Shown here: positions 9,217 to 18,700 of the stretch, one piece after another
Position numbering within the stretch: the first letter of the stretch is position 1
Layout of the letters: the number at the start of each line of letters is the position of its first letter
NCBI GenBank assembly: GCA_036821825.1
Contig: DAISIV010000004.1
Coordinates: 62,001 to 126,000 of the forward strand
DNA: 64,000 nucleotides
Source: CAITZA01 sp937915285
Lineage (GTDB): Bacteria; Desulfobacterota; Desulfomonilia; Desulfomonilales; Desulfomonilaceae
Direction: 5' to 3'
Position numbers and translations under genes: made by a program
Notes under the pieces: model-generated
The model's input: the letters and a program-made list of their open reading frames with translations, nothing else
The model's database searches: none
Told to the model about the DNA's origin: nothing

Positions 9217-10050
9217 CTAATGATCCTCTCCCCAGGCGGCACGGCTTTTCTCTATTTTCTTTTTCACATGCGCCCAGGCCTCCCGAGCAAGAAAAGATTC
9301 ACGCCATCGGCTTACCATCCTGTCAAACATCTCCGTGGGCATGGCAAAGGTCAGCTCGTCCGGTTTCAGGAATTTCCTGTCTGATGGGTCCCAGCCACCA
9401 ACCACTGCCTTGAGCTTACCATCCCCAAGGTATTTCAATGGCCATGTCAGTATGCTGGAGCAGCCCGCCCCAAATGGAGACATAGACGCCTCAAAGTCAT
9501 TCGTCACAAATGTCGCCATTTGATTCAGTCCCGATATAGCCTCAGCCCTTGCAAAAAAAACCACGACCTCAGGATGTTCGGATACCGTAAACTGGCTCAA
9601 CGGCTTCATAACACAGAAACGGCGTGGAGCAGGCCTTGGATCAATCATGTGAAGGAAATCACGCATGACCTCCGGGGATTCCAGATAATGCTCCCCCTCC
9701 AGTCTCCCGGGTATTCCGGTAGACACGTAATGAATTATGGTTTCGAGTTGAGGCCTTAAATAACCCAGGTAGAAGGCTCCGCCCAAGCATCCGAAATGTT
9801 CACTGTCAAAACAGGCAGGCGCTTTCTTTTTCCTGGCACGCCATAACACTCCCACCACACAGGAAAAATTCTCGTGCAGAGATCTCCAGTCCACTTCACC
9901 TCTGGCCTCGATTTCTATGTTCGGCAAATCGCCCCTTTTGGGCATGATTGAGTCCGGTGGCGCCTCGTCGGTATAATAGATTCCGAACGGCTCCTCATAG
10001 ATCCCAACGGCCTCCAGGAACTCGGATACCTTAGTGTTGTCAAAAGACAT
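9217..10050 (-). CDS. DUF169 family protein
   Basis: A 277-residue cytoplasmic protein whose features (EPFGIYYTDEAPP near the N terminus, FSCVVGVLWRARKKKAPACFDSEHFGCLGGAFYLG in the middle, GAGCSSILTWP, and PTEMFDRMV) match the DUF169 family. Cysteines near residues 63, 79, 87 and 197 are conserved in such proteins and may hold a cofactor or metal, which is inference. DUF169 proteins are common in anaerobes and lack an established function. It converges with the K+ channel gene and stands alone. Confidence 0.8.
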   Translation of the reverse strand: MSFDNTKVSEFLEAVGIYEEPFGIYYTDEAPPDSIMPKRGDLPNIEIEARGEVDWRSLHENFSCVVGVLWRARKKKAPACFDSEHFGCLGGAFYLGYLRPQLETIIHYVSTGIPGRLEGEHYLESPEVMRDFLHMIDPRPAPRRFCVMKPLSQFTVSEHPEVVVFFARAEAISGLNQMATFVTNDFEASMSPFGAGCSSILTWPLKYLGDGKLKAVVGGWDPSDRKFLKPDELTFAMPTEMFDRMVSRWRESFLAREAWAHVKKKIEKSRAAWGEDH

Positions 10051-10247
10051 CGTTTTCTCACCTTCTTAAAGACTTCTGATTCTGGGCCCTTTTAAAATGA
10101 GATAATACAATCTTATCAAAAATGCACTGTGAAGGCAGAATTTTCTTGCAATGAGACCATTTGGTCTCTATGCTTGGATTGACTGTTTGGGACAGGCTTT
10201 TCTTACAGTGTTCATGTTAATAACCATTTATTTGAGGTTTAGCAGAA

Positions 10248-10724
10248 ATGGCTGGATATTTTAGATTGGATGTTTCAAGAATCCGAAATGAAGTTAATAC
10301 GATGAAGATATTTTGCCATGCCCACCCTCTGGCTGCTGTCAGGCCCGTATTAAATAAACGGGGGATAATAAAGGCTTCTGACCTGCGCCGATTGAGAACA
10401 GATGACATGGTTCGGCTCACAGGATTGCAGATCATCTACCATACCCCTCCGACAAAATCGGGCAAGCGTGTAATGTTCCTTACTCTCGAAGATGAGTCCG
10501 GCCTTTTTGATGTGGTAGTCTTTGAGAATGTCCAGAAACGGTTCGCAAGAACTATTCTCACAAGCCAGGTATTGACTCTGGAAGGCAAGCTTCAGCGACG
10601 AGGAGTCAACGGCAAGGCCATCTCCATAATAATGCGCCGGATATCTCTAGATCTGAGCGGCTCTTTGAACAAACTTCTCGATATTGGAGGTGAACAGGCT
10701 AAAAGAACTACAATATCCAGCTAG
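10248..10724 (+). CDS. Orphan DnaE-type C-terminal OB-fold domain protein
   Basis: A 158-residue protein that aligns by eye with the extreme C-terminal part of bacterial DnaE2/ImuC or DnaE polymerases: a HPLAAVRPVL segment, DMVRLTGLQIIYHTPPTKSG, then MFLTLEDESGLFDVVVFENV and LTSQVLTLEGKLQRR. This is the nucleic-acid-binding OB fold. The polymerase core is absent: the 197 bases upstream hold no matching frame and the next gene runs the other way. It is thus either a free-standing OB protein or a domain remnant. An internal ATG at 10302 (MKIFCHAHP) could be the true start. Confidence 0.65.
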   Translation: MAGYFRLDVSRIRNEVNTMKIFCHAHPLAAVRPVLNKRGIIKASDLRRLRTDDMVRLTGLQIIYHTPPTKSGKRVMFLTLEDESGLFDVVVFENVQKRFARTILTSQVLTLEGKLQRRGVNGKAISIIMRRISLDLSGSLNKLLDIGGEQAKRTTISS

Positions 10725-10817
10725 ACCTTACGCCATGACTGATGCAGGCAAAACTGTCAGACACTAAGCCGGTAATAAAATCATAAGTCAGGGCGCCCGG
10801 GCATGTTCAGGGGCGGC

Positions 10818-11042
10818 CTATTGCTCCTTACCGCAGTGATGACAGACAGCGGCGTCCCTCGGTATCCTTTGACTGCAATGGTTGCAAACCCTGAATCGAA
10901 GAAAATCCTTTCCGAGGTTAAAAACCGGGATAAGGAATAAAACGGCCCCTCCAAAAATGAAAATCCATTTAGCCGTTTCCAGATCTTCGACGAAGGCTAT
11001 GACCGCTATCAGGAATAACAGGAAAAATAGCAGTAATTTCAT
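10818..11042 (-). CDS. Small membrane protein with C-terminal zinc ribbon
   Basis: A 74-residue protein with two membrane segments (~2-18 and ~24-42) and a C-terminal half zinc ribbon, CNHCSQRIPRDAAVCHHCGKEQ-like, two CxxC pairs 13 residues apart. Similar tiny zinc-ribbon membrane proteins are frequent and unassigned. It ends the minus-strand series lactate permease-CoA ligase-this gene, 41 bases after the ligase, and could be cotranscribed. Confidence 0.65.
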   Translation of the reverse strand: MKLLLFFLLFLIAVIAFVEDLETAKWIFIFGGAVLFLIPVFNLGKDFLRFRVCNHCSQRIPRDAAVCHHCGKEQ

Positions 11043-11083
11043 GTTTATCCTCTAAAATATCATGAACATTTTAAATCGCTTTT

Positions 11084-12640
11084 CTAGGCCTTGACCCCAT
11101 ACATTTTTCGTAACCTGGGTTTTTCTATTTTACCGGTTTCATTCCTGGGAACATCGGCCAGGTATATGCTTCGCGGTCTCTTGTACCTCGGTAGACTCTT
11201 GCAAAACTCATTAACATCTTCCTGGGTAAGGTTCTGCCCCTGTTTAGCCTCAACTACGGCGACAGGAATCTCCCCCAAACGCTCATTCGGGATGCCTATG
11301 ACGGCAACATCCTGAATCTGCGGGTGGGATTGTAGGAAACTCTCTATTTCAACAGGGAATATATTCTCACCACCCATTATGATTACATCCTTTTTCCTGT
11401 CCACCAGCCAGATAAATCCTTCTTCGTCCTGACGAGCCATATCACCTGTCAGTAGCCAGTCATCCTTCATGACCATTTCTGTCGCCCCTGGATTCCTGAA
11501 ATATTCTCTCATGACCCCTGGACCCTTGAGGGCCAATTCTCCGACCTCACCCGATTTGACGTCTTTAACATCAGAATCCACTATCCTGGTTTCCCAGCCA
11601 CGTCCAGGAAGGCCAATTGCCCCAACCTTGTGGATGTTGTCCATTCCCAGGTGAACACATCCTGGACCTGTGCATTCGGTAAGACCATAATTGGTATCAT
11701 ACTGATGATGCGGAAAAACCTTTTTCCATTCCCGCACAAGGCTTGGAGGCACAGGCTGTGCACCGATGTGCATAAGCCTCCAGCTACCAAGGTCATAATC
11801 TTCCAGCTTCAGGTCACCGTTTTCCAATGCAAAGAGGATGTCGAGCGCCCACGGAACAAGCAACCATACTATCGTGACTTTCTCATCCGAAACAGCCTTT
11901 AGTATTGAACGAGGATCTACGCCCTTTAGTATAACAGCCTTGGCCCCTACCAGCAGGTTACCGAACCAGTGCATCTTGGCCCCGGTATGGTACAAAGGCG
12001 GGATGCACAGGAAATTGTCCTCATGGGTCTGGTGATGGTGCTCTCTCTCAGCATAACAAGCGCTCTGAAGATTGCCTTGAGTCAAGAGTACGGCCTTGGG
12101 ATTACCTGTAGTTCCGGAGGTAAAATAAAGACCGGCGGGATCAGACAGTTGCAATTCAATCTCATGAACAACATTTTCACCCGAGCCCAGAAAGTCCTCA
12201 TACAGTATGGCATAATCTGGCTTCATTTCTGGAGGCCCTACAAAAACAAATATTTTCACATCCCTCGAACTGTCCCTGACCAAGTTGGCATGATCCACAA
12301 AATCAGTTCCAAAAAAGAACACCTTTGCTCCGGCCACCTGCACGCAGTTCTTTACCGAATTCGGATCAAACCTGAAATTCAGTGGCACAACCCAGGCGCC
12401 TGTCCTCAAAATTCCAAAATAGATCGGGAGCCATTCCAAGCAGTTCTTGTTGAGATGAACGACGGTATCGCCCTTGCTGATTCCGTTTCTGATCAATGCG
12501 TCGCATAGTCTATTGGCATTTTCATCAAACATCTTCCAGCTTATCTCCGATCGCTTGCCTTTGGCAGGCTCAAGCTCTACAAGGGCGGTTTCCTCGGGAT
12601 ATATCCTGGCGTTATTGGCTAACATTTCCGTAATTAACAT
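11084..12640 (-). CDS. AMP-forming acyl-CoA synthetase
   Basis: A 518-residue member of the ANL superfamily. It shows the P-loop-like YFTSGTTGNPKAVLLT (~170-185), the YGLTECTGPG motif, the hinge region LVDRKKDVIIMGGENIFPVEIE, and the catalytic-lysine end motif NETGKIEKPRLRK. It activates a carboxylic acid to its CoA thioester through an acyl-adenylate. The start has AGAGGA about 6 bases upstream. The substrate (medium/long-chain fatty, cyclic or aromatic acid) is not predictable; aromatic/anaerobic context elsewhere in the window makes a carboxylic aromatic or alicyclic acid possible. A transporter gene lies 100 bases upstream on the same strand. Confidence 0.9.
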   Translation of the reverse strand: MLITEMLANNARIYPEETALVELEPAKGKRSEISWKMFDENANRLCDALIRNGISKGDTVVHLNKNCLEWLPIYFGILRTGAWVVPLNFRFDPNSVKNCVQVAGAKVFFFGTDFVDHANLVRDSSRDVKIFVFVGPPEMKPDYAILYEDFLGSGENVVHEIELQLSDPAGLYFTSGTTGNPKAVLLTQGNLQSACYAEREHHHQTHEDNFLCIPPLYHTGAKMHWFGNLLVGAKAVILKGVDPRSILKAVSDEKVTIVWLLVPWALDILFALENGDLKLEDYDLGSWRLMHIGAQPVPPSLVREWKKVFPHHQYDTNYGLTECTGPGCVHLGMDNIHKVGAIGLPGRGWETRIVDSDVKDVKSGEVGELALKGPGVMREYFRNPGATEMVMKDDWLLTGDMARQDEEGFIWLVDRKKDVIIMGGENIFPVEIESFLQSHPQIQDVAVIGIPNERLGEIPVAVVEAKQGQNLTQEDVNEFCKSLPRYKRPRSIYLADVPRNETGKIEKPRLRKMYGVKA

Positions 12641-12740
12641 AATTATTCCTCTTGGATCGTTTGTCTTGTATTGTTTAAAAGAAATCCGAATTGATATTAG
12701 ATTTTATCTATTCCATGCCATCCGTTGTTATTGTCCATTC

Positions 12741-14339
12741 TCATAGCCCGTAATACTTCATCATAAGCACAACAAAAAGTGCTGTTATTGATGTGAGCGT
12801 AAGAGAAAAAACAAAAGCCAGGCGAATGACACCGCTCTCTTCGCCTATTCTATCAATTGCAGCGGCGGCGTTCTGTAGTTTTGCAGGAGATATGACACTT
12901 GCCAGCCCGCCACCAAACGCTAGGCCTGCTGTTAATACAATCAGCCCCATTAATGGCAGTCCCAGATTTTGTCCGGTGGAAAGCGTGTATTTCGCGAACA
13001 TTGCGATGGTTGACGCTTCACTTCCGGTTATGAAACCTCCGAAAAGGCCTATGAAGCTGACCACTACTCCATAGTAGTCCGCAAAGAAGTATGCCGAATA
13101 GTCCGCCAGTACCTTTATCATGCTGGAAGTAACAAATTTCTGATTCTCCATATCAAAGCCGGACATATTCATTATTTCGCCGATGGAGAAAAAAACGGCG
13201 GCGGCAAAAACAGGTCTAGGGGCACGCTTGAGCCAGGTCTTGAGGCTAGCTGAAATCTGGGCTCCGGTTGGCCTTATAAAAGGAATTGAGAGTAGTGTGC
13301 TAACAAGGATCCAGGTGTAAGCCTGCCACAAAGCGCGGGTATCCAGAGACTTACCATCCGCTGTAAGTCCCTCTATAGGCATCTTCAGGCTTCTGTAAAG
13401 ATAGTCGAAGGACTCCTTCGGGACATTCAGCGCAAGGATTAATCCTACCAGAAACAGCCATGGAGTCAGGGCCCTCCAGAGTTCAAAAGAACTCTCCACT
13501 TTGACATCATCGGGAGTAAGCCGACTTCTGTCCATAAGTTGTTTACCTGAAAGCAAAAGTAGACCGGCCATTGCCGCAATAACTGCCATGCCTGCAATAA
13601 CGCCCGTAAGCACAACAAGGTTATCGTATTGGTTGGTGATGTATGACACTAGCCCAATCACGGCTCCGGTGAGGATACAAGGGAACCATCCTTGGCGAAC
13701 CATTTCCATCCTTCCCACTATCCACAGCATGCAAAACCCTATCATTGTGGATACTACCGGAAGGAAAACACAAAAAATGGTCCCTGCCTCACGCAAACTT
13801 ATTTCGGAGCCTTTCCCCAGGAAACTGTTGGCTATGTCAACAAATATTACTATCGGGGCCCCCAGCAGCGCATAGGTGCAAAGCGAGTCATAACCTATTG
13901 CCGGCAATGCTATGGCGGTTCGAGTGGAATAGCCCAGCGCAAGAAGTATTGGAGGCAGTATGGAAACCGGGGTTGCGCCGACTGCAACCATAAGTGTTCC
14001 AAAACCAATGTTGATCATCATTATTTCGATGGCCCGGTTTTCACTCGACAGCGTTTTCAGGAAAACAATGATCCTTTGCAGCGCCCCGGTCCGCTCCATA
14101 TAGGCCATCTGAAGCAGTGACATTGCCACTATGAGAGAGACTGAAAACGACCTAACCATTCCTGAAAGTGTGGATCTCAGTATAACTTCTAATGAGGTGT
14201 GAAAGAAAAGGAAGGCTATGGCAGAGACAGCAGCCCAACCAATTAGGGCGCTCAAATCAGCCGCTTGCCTGAAGACTATAAGCGCAAAGAGGATGATGAG
14301 AATTGGCGCAAGAGCCAGGAACAGATGTGTGACCGACAC
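12741..14339 (-). CDS. L-lactate permease (LctP) family transporter
   Basis: A 532-residue polytopic protein with about 13 hydrophobic segments. LctP-family hallmarks include VAVGATPVSILPPILLALGYS, GYDSLCTYALLGAPIVIF and GLFGGFITGSEASTIAMFAKY, followed by GGGLASVISPAKLQNAAAAI. The family imports lactate/glycolate by proton symport across the inner membrane. The next gene, 100 bases downstream, is an acyl-CoA synthetase, so the real substrate may be another short carboxylate. Length is close to the family's ~550. Confidence 0.85.
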   Translation of the reverse strand: MSVTHLFLALAPILIILFALIVFRQAADLSALIGWAAVSAIAFLFFHTSLEVILRSTLSGMVRSFSVSLIVAMSLLQMAYMERTGALQRIIVFLKTLSSENRAIEIMMINIGFGTLMVAVGATPVSILPPILLALGYSTRTAIALPAIGYDSLCTYALLGAPIVIFVDIANSFLGKGSEISLREAGTIFCVFLPVVSTMIGFCMLWIVGRMEMVRQGWFPCILTGAVIGLVSYITNQYDNLVVLTGVIAGMAVIAAMAGLLLLSGKQLMDRSRLTPDDVKVESSFELWRALTPWLFLVGLILALNVPKESFDYLYRSLKMPIEGLTADGKSLDTRALWQAYTWILVSTLLSIPFIRPTGAQISASLKTWLKRAPRPVFAAAVFFSIGEIMNMSGFDMENQKFVTSSMIKVLADYSAYFFADYYGVVVSFIGLFGGFITGSEASTIAMFAKYTLSTGQNLGLPLMGLIVLTAGLAFGGGLASVISPAKLQNAAAAIDRIGEESGVIRLAFVFSLTLTSITALFVVLMMKYYGL

Positions 14340-14733
14340 TATTTAAACCTCAAACAGCCCAAGACCAGTCAGGTTATGGTCCAACAAGCCAGCCCTCAAA
14401 CAATATAAAAAAGATTAGCATGGATTCCCCTGATAAATTTCCGCAGGGACTCCACTTCCAGACGGTAGACCAAACTAGTCCCTTTCGTCCAGCTAAGCCT
14501 TGATAATTCGATCGCCTATTGGAAACATGCCCCAGGAGGATAATGGCTGGCTGATGAATCCGTTCAACCCCGAATACCGGCAGACTTTAGACTATACAAC
14601 TGTCTGCTGCTTTTGAGCAATAACTATATTGGCTTATGTGAGACTGTAAAGCACACTGCAGGATTTTTGCGTCAATCTGTCTGTTGATCGGTGAATCGGT
14701 AGCTGAAATAGCTTAATACGTGATGGCTGATCA
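14340..14733. other. 394-base gap between egtD and the lactate permease gene
   Basis: Both neighbours run on the minus strand, so this gap should hold the permease promoter. No open frame with a ribosome site was found. A 6-bp-stem hairpin GTGATG-N6-CATCAC at 14720-14737 overlaps the egtD stop but lacks a following U-run. Nothing else is evident. Confidence 0.4.
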
Positions 14734-15783
14734 TCACGGAGAAGAGCATGATACCGCCTCTACCAGGGAGAACCAACCCCTTTGGTCAGTAAACCATTTG
14801 CTGACTCGCATCCCGGCCTTACCGAACATTTCTTCTACACTGGGTTTCCTGAACTTCCGACAGATCTCGGTCATGATGGTTTCTCCTCGCCTGATATGAA
14901 ACGAGGTTTCGACCTTCCTCAGCCTCACCAAAATGTCTTTTTTGGCCTTCAGATGCATTTCAATCCGCTCTTCATCCTCGTTGAAGCAGGCGACATGTTC
15001 AAACATTTCAGGTACAAAATCAGCGCCTAGTTCTCTGTTGATGACCAGCAGAATATTCCTGTTGAAACGGGCAGTGATCCCCTGCGAATCGTTATAGGCC
15101 GCTTCAAGGATGTGGACCGGTTTAGCCATGTCCAGCCCGACAAGGAACCGATCATCTGGGCCCATTTTTTGAGCCAGATTGTTCAGAAAGCTTGAAGCAT
15201 CTTCTTCGTCCAGGTTACCGATAGTACTGCCGAAAAAAGTAATGAGCCTTGGAGAATCAGCCTTGATGTAATGGCGCTCCTTCGTGAAATCAGCCACGAC
15301 AGGATCAACAGTCAGAGTCGGGTAAGCCAGGCGCAACTCATCTGATGACCTTTCCAATGCCTCCGGACACACATCGACGGGGATGTAACGAATCCCGGAC
15401 ATGCGGGATTGCCCGATTGCTTCGAGAAGTATCCGTATCTTAATGCTGGATCCGGATCCCAGCTCAACAAGATTGCCATTCATAAACCCATGGACTATTT
15501 CACTGGCGTTTTCCGAGAGCAGTTTTAGTTCCGTTCTGGTCTGGTAATACTCCGGTAGTTCACATATCTGCTCGAAAAGCCTCGACCCGGTGTCATCATA
15601 GAAATATTTACTTGGAATGTATTTTTGATCTGAGGCAATCCCACGTAGGACATCCGTGGCAATGGCATCTGTGGGGAAAAAACCTGAATGTTGGCCGGTT
15701 GAAACCTCGTCAAAGGCACGATACGCATACATGTTGAAAAAACTCCTGTCAAACCGCTCCAGTAGTGAATCCGTCGCCGTCAT
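14734..15783 (-). CDS. egtD: L-histidine N-alpha-methyltransferase (hercynine synthase)
   Basis: A 349-residue protein, near the family's ~320-330. EgtD signatures are IPSKYFYDDTGSRLFEQICELPEYYQTRTE at the N terminus (seen in order), the SAM site LVELGSGSSIKIRILLEA (~107-124), YIPVDVCPEALE and FFGSTIGNLDEEDA. Known reaction: three SAM-dependent methylations of histidine to hercynine, the precursor of ergothioneine. The ATG at 15783 overlaps the stop of the upstream fusion gene (TGATG), so I prefer it over the GTG at 15792. No egtB, egtC, egtE or rhodanese-type eanB is adjacent; the coupled partner is the molybdoenzyme-cysteine desulfurase fusion, which suggests an oxygen-independent thiolation route. 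Confidence 0.92.
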   Translation of the reverse strand: MTATDSLLERFDRSFFNMYAYRAFDEVSTGQHSGFFPTDAIATDVLRGIASDQKYIPSKYFYDDTGSRLFEQICELPEYYQTRTELKLLSENASEIVHGFMNGNLVELGSGSSIKIRILLEAIGQSRMSGIRYIPVDVCPEALERSSDELRLAYPTLTVDPVVADFTKERHYIKADSPRLITFFGSTIGNLDEEDASSFLNNLAQKMGPDDRFLVGLDMAKPVHILEAAYNDSQGITARFNRNILLVINRELGADFVPEMFEHVACFNEDEERIEMHLKAKKDILVRLRKVETSFHIRRGETIMTEICRKFRKPSVEEMFGKAGMRVSKWFTDQRGWFSLVEAVSCSSP

Positions 15784-18700
15784 CAGCGACACGGGACGAA
15801 GCGGACTCCGGCTGAGGTCTCCCTTATTATTTTCCCTAATAATTCCACAGCCTGGTCAACATCATCTTCATTATTATCTGCGCCCAATGAAAATCTTATC
15901 GAACAATGCGCCTGCTCAGGAGTAAGCCCCATCGCCAGAAGCGCGTGTGATGGATCGGGGGAACCGGCCCTGCAGGCCGAGCCTGATGAAATGGCTACTC
16001 CCAACCGATCCATGGCCAGCACAACGGATTCACCCCGCATTCCCGGCAATGTCATGTTCAGAGTGTTGGGAAGACGCTCCACAACCGGGCCGTTGAGGAT
16101 GGCCTCCGGGACCATTTCTTTTATTGCTTTTTCCAGACGATCCCTAAGAAGCCGGACCCGGTCCATTCCCTGCAACCCACGGGCAGCAAGTTCTGCAGCC
16201 TTTCCAATCCCACCAATGCCTGGAACGTTTTCTGTGCCCGCCCTCAAACCGTGTTCCTGTTTTCCTCCGTGAATCAACGGGTCAAGATGGACGCCTTTTC
16301 GCACATACAAAACCCCAACGCCCTTGGGACCCCGGATTTTGTGTCCGGACAAAGTGAGCAGGTCAATGCCTAACTGTTCAACATCGACCTGGATTTTCCC
16401 CACCGCTTGGACAGCGTCTGTGTGAAAAATCGCCCCGTTTTGTCTTGCCAGGCGTGCCAGTTCAGTGATTGGCTGAATGGACCCTGTTTCGTTGTTGGCC
16501 ATCATGATACTTACCAGTATCGTCCTAGGGGTGATTGCTGAAGCCAAATCGGAAGGGTTTATCAAACCCTCCTTGCTTACAGGCAGTCTGGTGACAGTGA
16601 ATCCGTTTTTCTCAAGCCAGTCACAGGCCAACAACACTGCGGGATGCTCAATCGTGGAGGTTATGACGTGAGTTCCCCGCAACTGATTAGCAAACGCCAC
16701 CCCTTTGATCGCAAGGTTGTCCGCTTCAGAACCACCTCCGGTAAAAACTATCCTGCGAGCGGAGCAGTTGAGGAATTGAGCTACCATACGCCTAGACGAC
16801 TCAATGATCAGACGGGCTTCATTACCGGAAGAATAAATGCTCGAAGGGTTCCCGAAGTATCGCTCATTGAGTCTGGAAACAGTCTTGAGAACTTCCTGGG
16901 CCATTGGAGTTGTAGCGTTGTGATCCATGTAAATCAGTCGCCTGTGCTGATTATCTTGGAGCGTTATTCTTGCCTTTGGGTGATCTTCAGCATTTTCGGT
17001 CTCTAGGCGCAAGCCTGTCGTGGATGCGCCATCCACCCTGCTTACCTCGCAAAGCAGCGACTTGTACACGGGAAAACCGGAGATGGGGTCGTAATGATCC
17101 AGGTCAGTCAGATCGTTGACATTGCAATCCTGCCAGGCTTTTGGCCCAACCGGCCCACCTCCCCCCATCGAAGCATCCACAACTCCTTCCATGATGTTGT
17201 CAGTAATGTAGGCTCTGAACCTGACCCGTCCCCGCTTAGTGATGACCTCAACGAGATCATTGTTCCCAATGTTGCGTTTAGCTGCGTCTGAAGGATTAAT
17301 GGTGAGAGTAGGCTCAGGCTGTTTCTTAAGAAGATCCGGCACATTATGAAATTGCGAGCGAAAATCTGAGGTGACACGGGAACCGGAAGTGAAGACAAGC
17401 GGGTATTTTGCTGCGAGATTTGGCTGAGATACTGGTCCCTCTCTTGGCTCGGTGTAAACAGGGAGCGGATCGTAACCATTTTCTTCGAGGATTGTGGAGG
17501 CGATCTCAAATTTTCCGGTAGGTGTAGCAAATCCTGGCACGCCATCTGGTCTGAGACGTCCTTTTTCCCATTTACGATATTCCATCATTACCGAAGGAAC
17601 CCGAGCCATGCCTCCTGAGGCACGCACCTCCTCAAGTGTCAAACCGACAGGAGCGAGCGCATGTCTCAGAACTTCCTCCTCAGTCTGAGGATATAAATGT
17701 CCGTATCCCAAGCGATTGGCCAGTTCCGCAAGGATGAAGAAACCATGACGGGCTTCTCCCACAGGGTCTATGACTCTTTCGCGTATGCGAAACAGCGGAC
17801 CGTAAACCATGTAGGATTCAATTTCGTAATAGGTCGTCGCAGGCAACACTAGATCGGCGTAGGCGGCGTCTGCGGTCATGAAACGATCTATACAGACCAG
17901 AAAATCCAGGGACGACAGAGTCTTGCGCCAGATATCAGGGTTTGGCCAGGCTGTGATTATTGACCCACCTTCGATTATGAGAGACCTGATCCGGTAAGGA
18001 TTACCCTCCAATACCGACTCAGGGAGACATATTGCGTGTGATTCCCCACGGTATGCGCTGTAGACCGGGAATCTATCGCGACCCAGGGCTTTTTTGACAT
18101 CTGGGTTGGGAATGTGGCCTTGGCGATTCATGGGGAACTGGTTTTCCATCATGCTGAAACACCGTCCACCGGGAACGTCGAGTTGACCAGCCAGAGCCCA
18201 AAGAGTCAAAGTAGCCCTGATAGCCTGAACCCCACTGTCGCTATACTCCAGGCCGCTATACATTATTGGAGATGCGCCTCTTGCGGAGGCGAGTCGCCTG
18301 GCAAGTCGGCGTATCACCCGAGCAGGGACACCAGTCACATTTTCGACCACCTCTGGACGGAAATGCTGACAATACCTCACAAAATCGTCGAACCCGTGTG
18401 TCCAGTTCTTTGCAAAGTTCTCGTCATACAACTCCTCTTCAATGAGGACTTGGCATAAGCCCAACGCAAGTGCCCCATCCGTGCCGGGACGAATAGCTAT
18501 CCAATCTGCTTCAGTAGCCAAAGCAGTTCCGTTTCGACGAGGATCAATTACAACAACTTCCGCTCCTCGCTGTCGGGCCTGCAACACACGTTTAAAGTCC
18601 ATGGGTGGGCAGTCAGTGGCCGGATTAGCGCCCCAGATGACTATAAGCTCGGCGTTCTCGATGTCAGAGAACATGTTTATCATCATGCCGCCTGCCGTGA

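Noticed and set aside
12474..12746. Plus-strand frame of 90 codons at the permease/ligase junction.
   Set aside because: It overlaps two well-supported minus-strand genes and has no recognised features.
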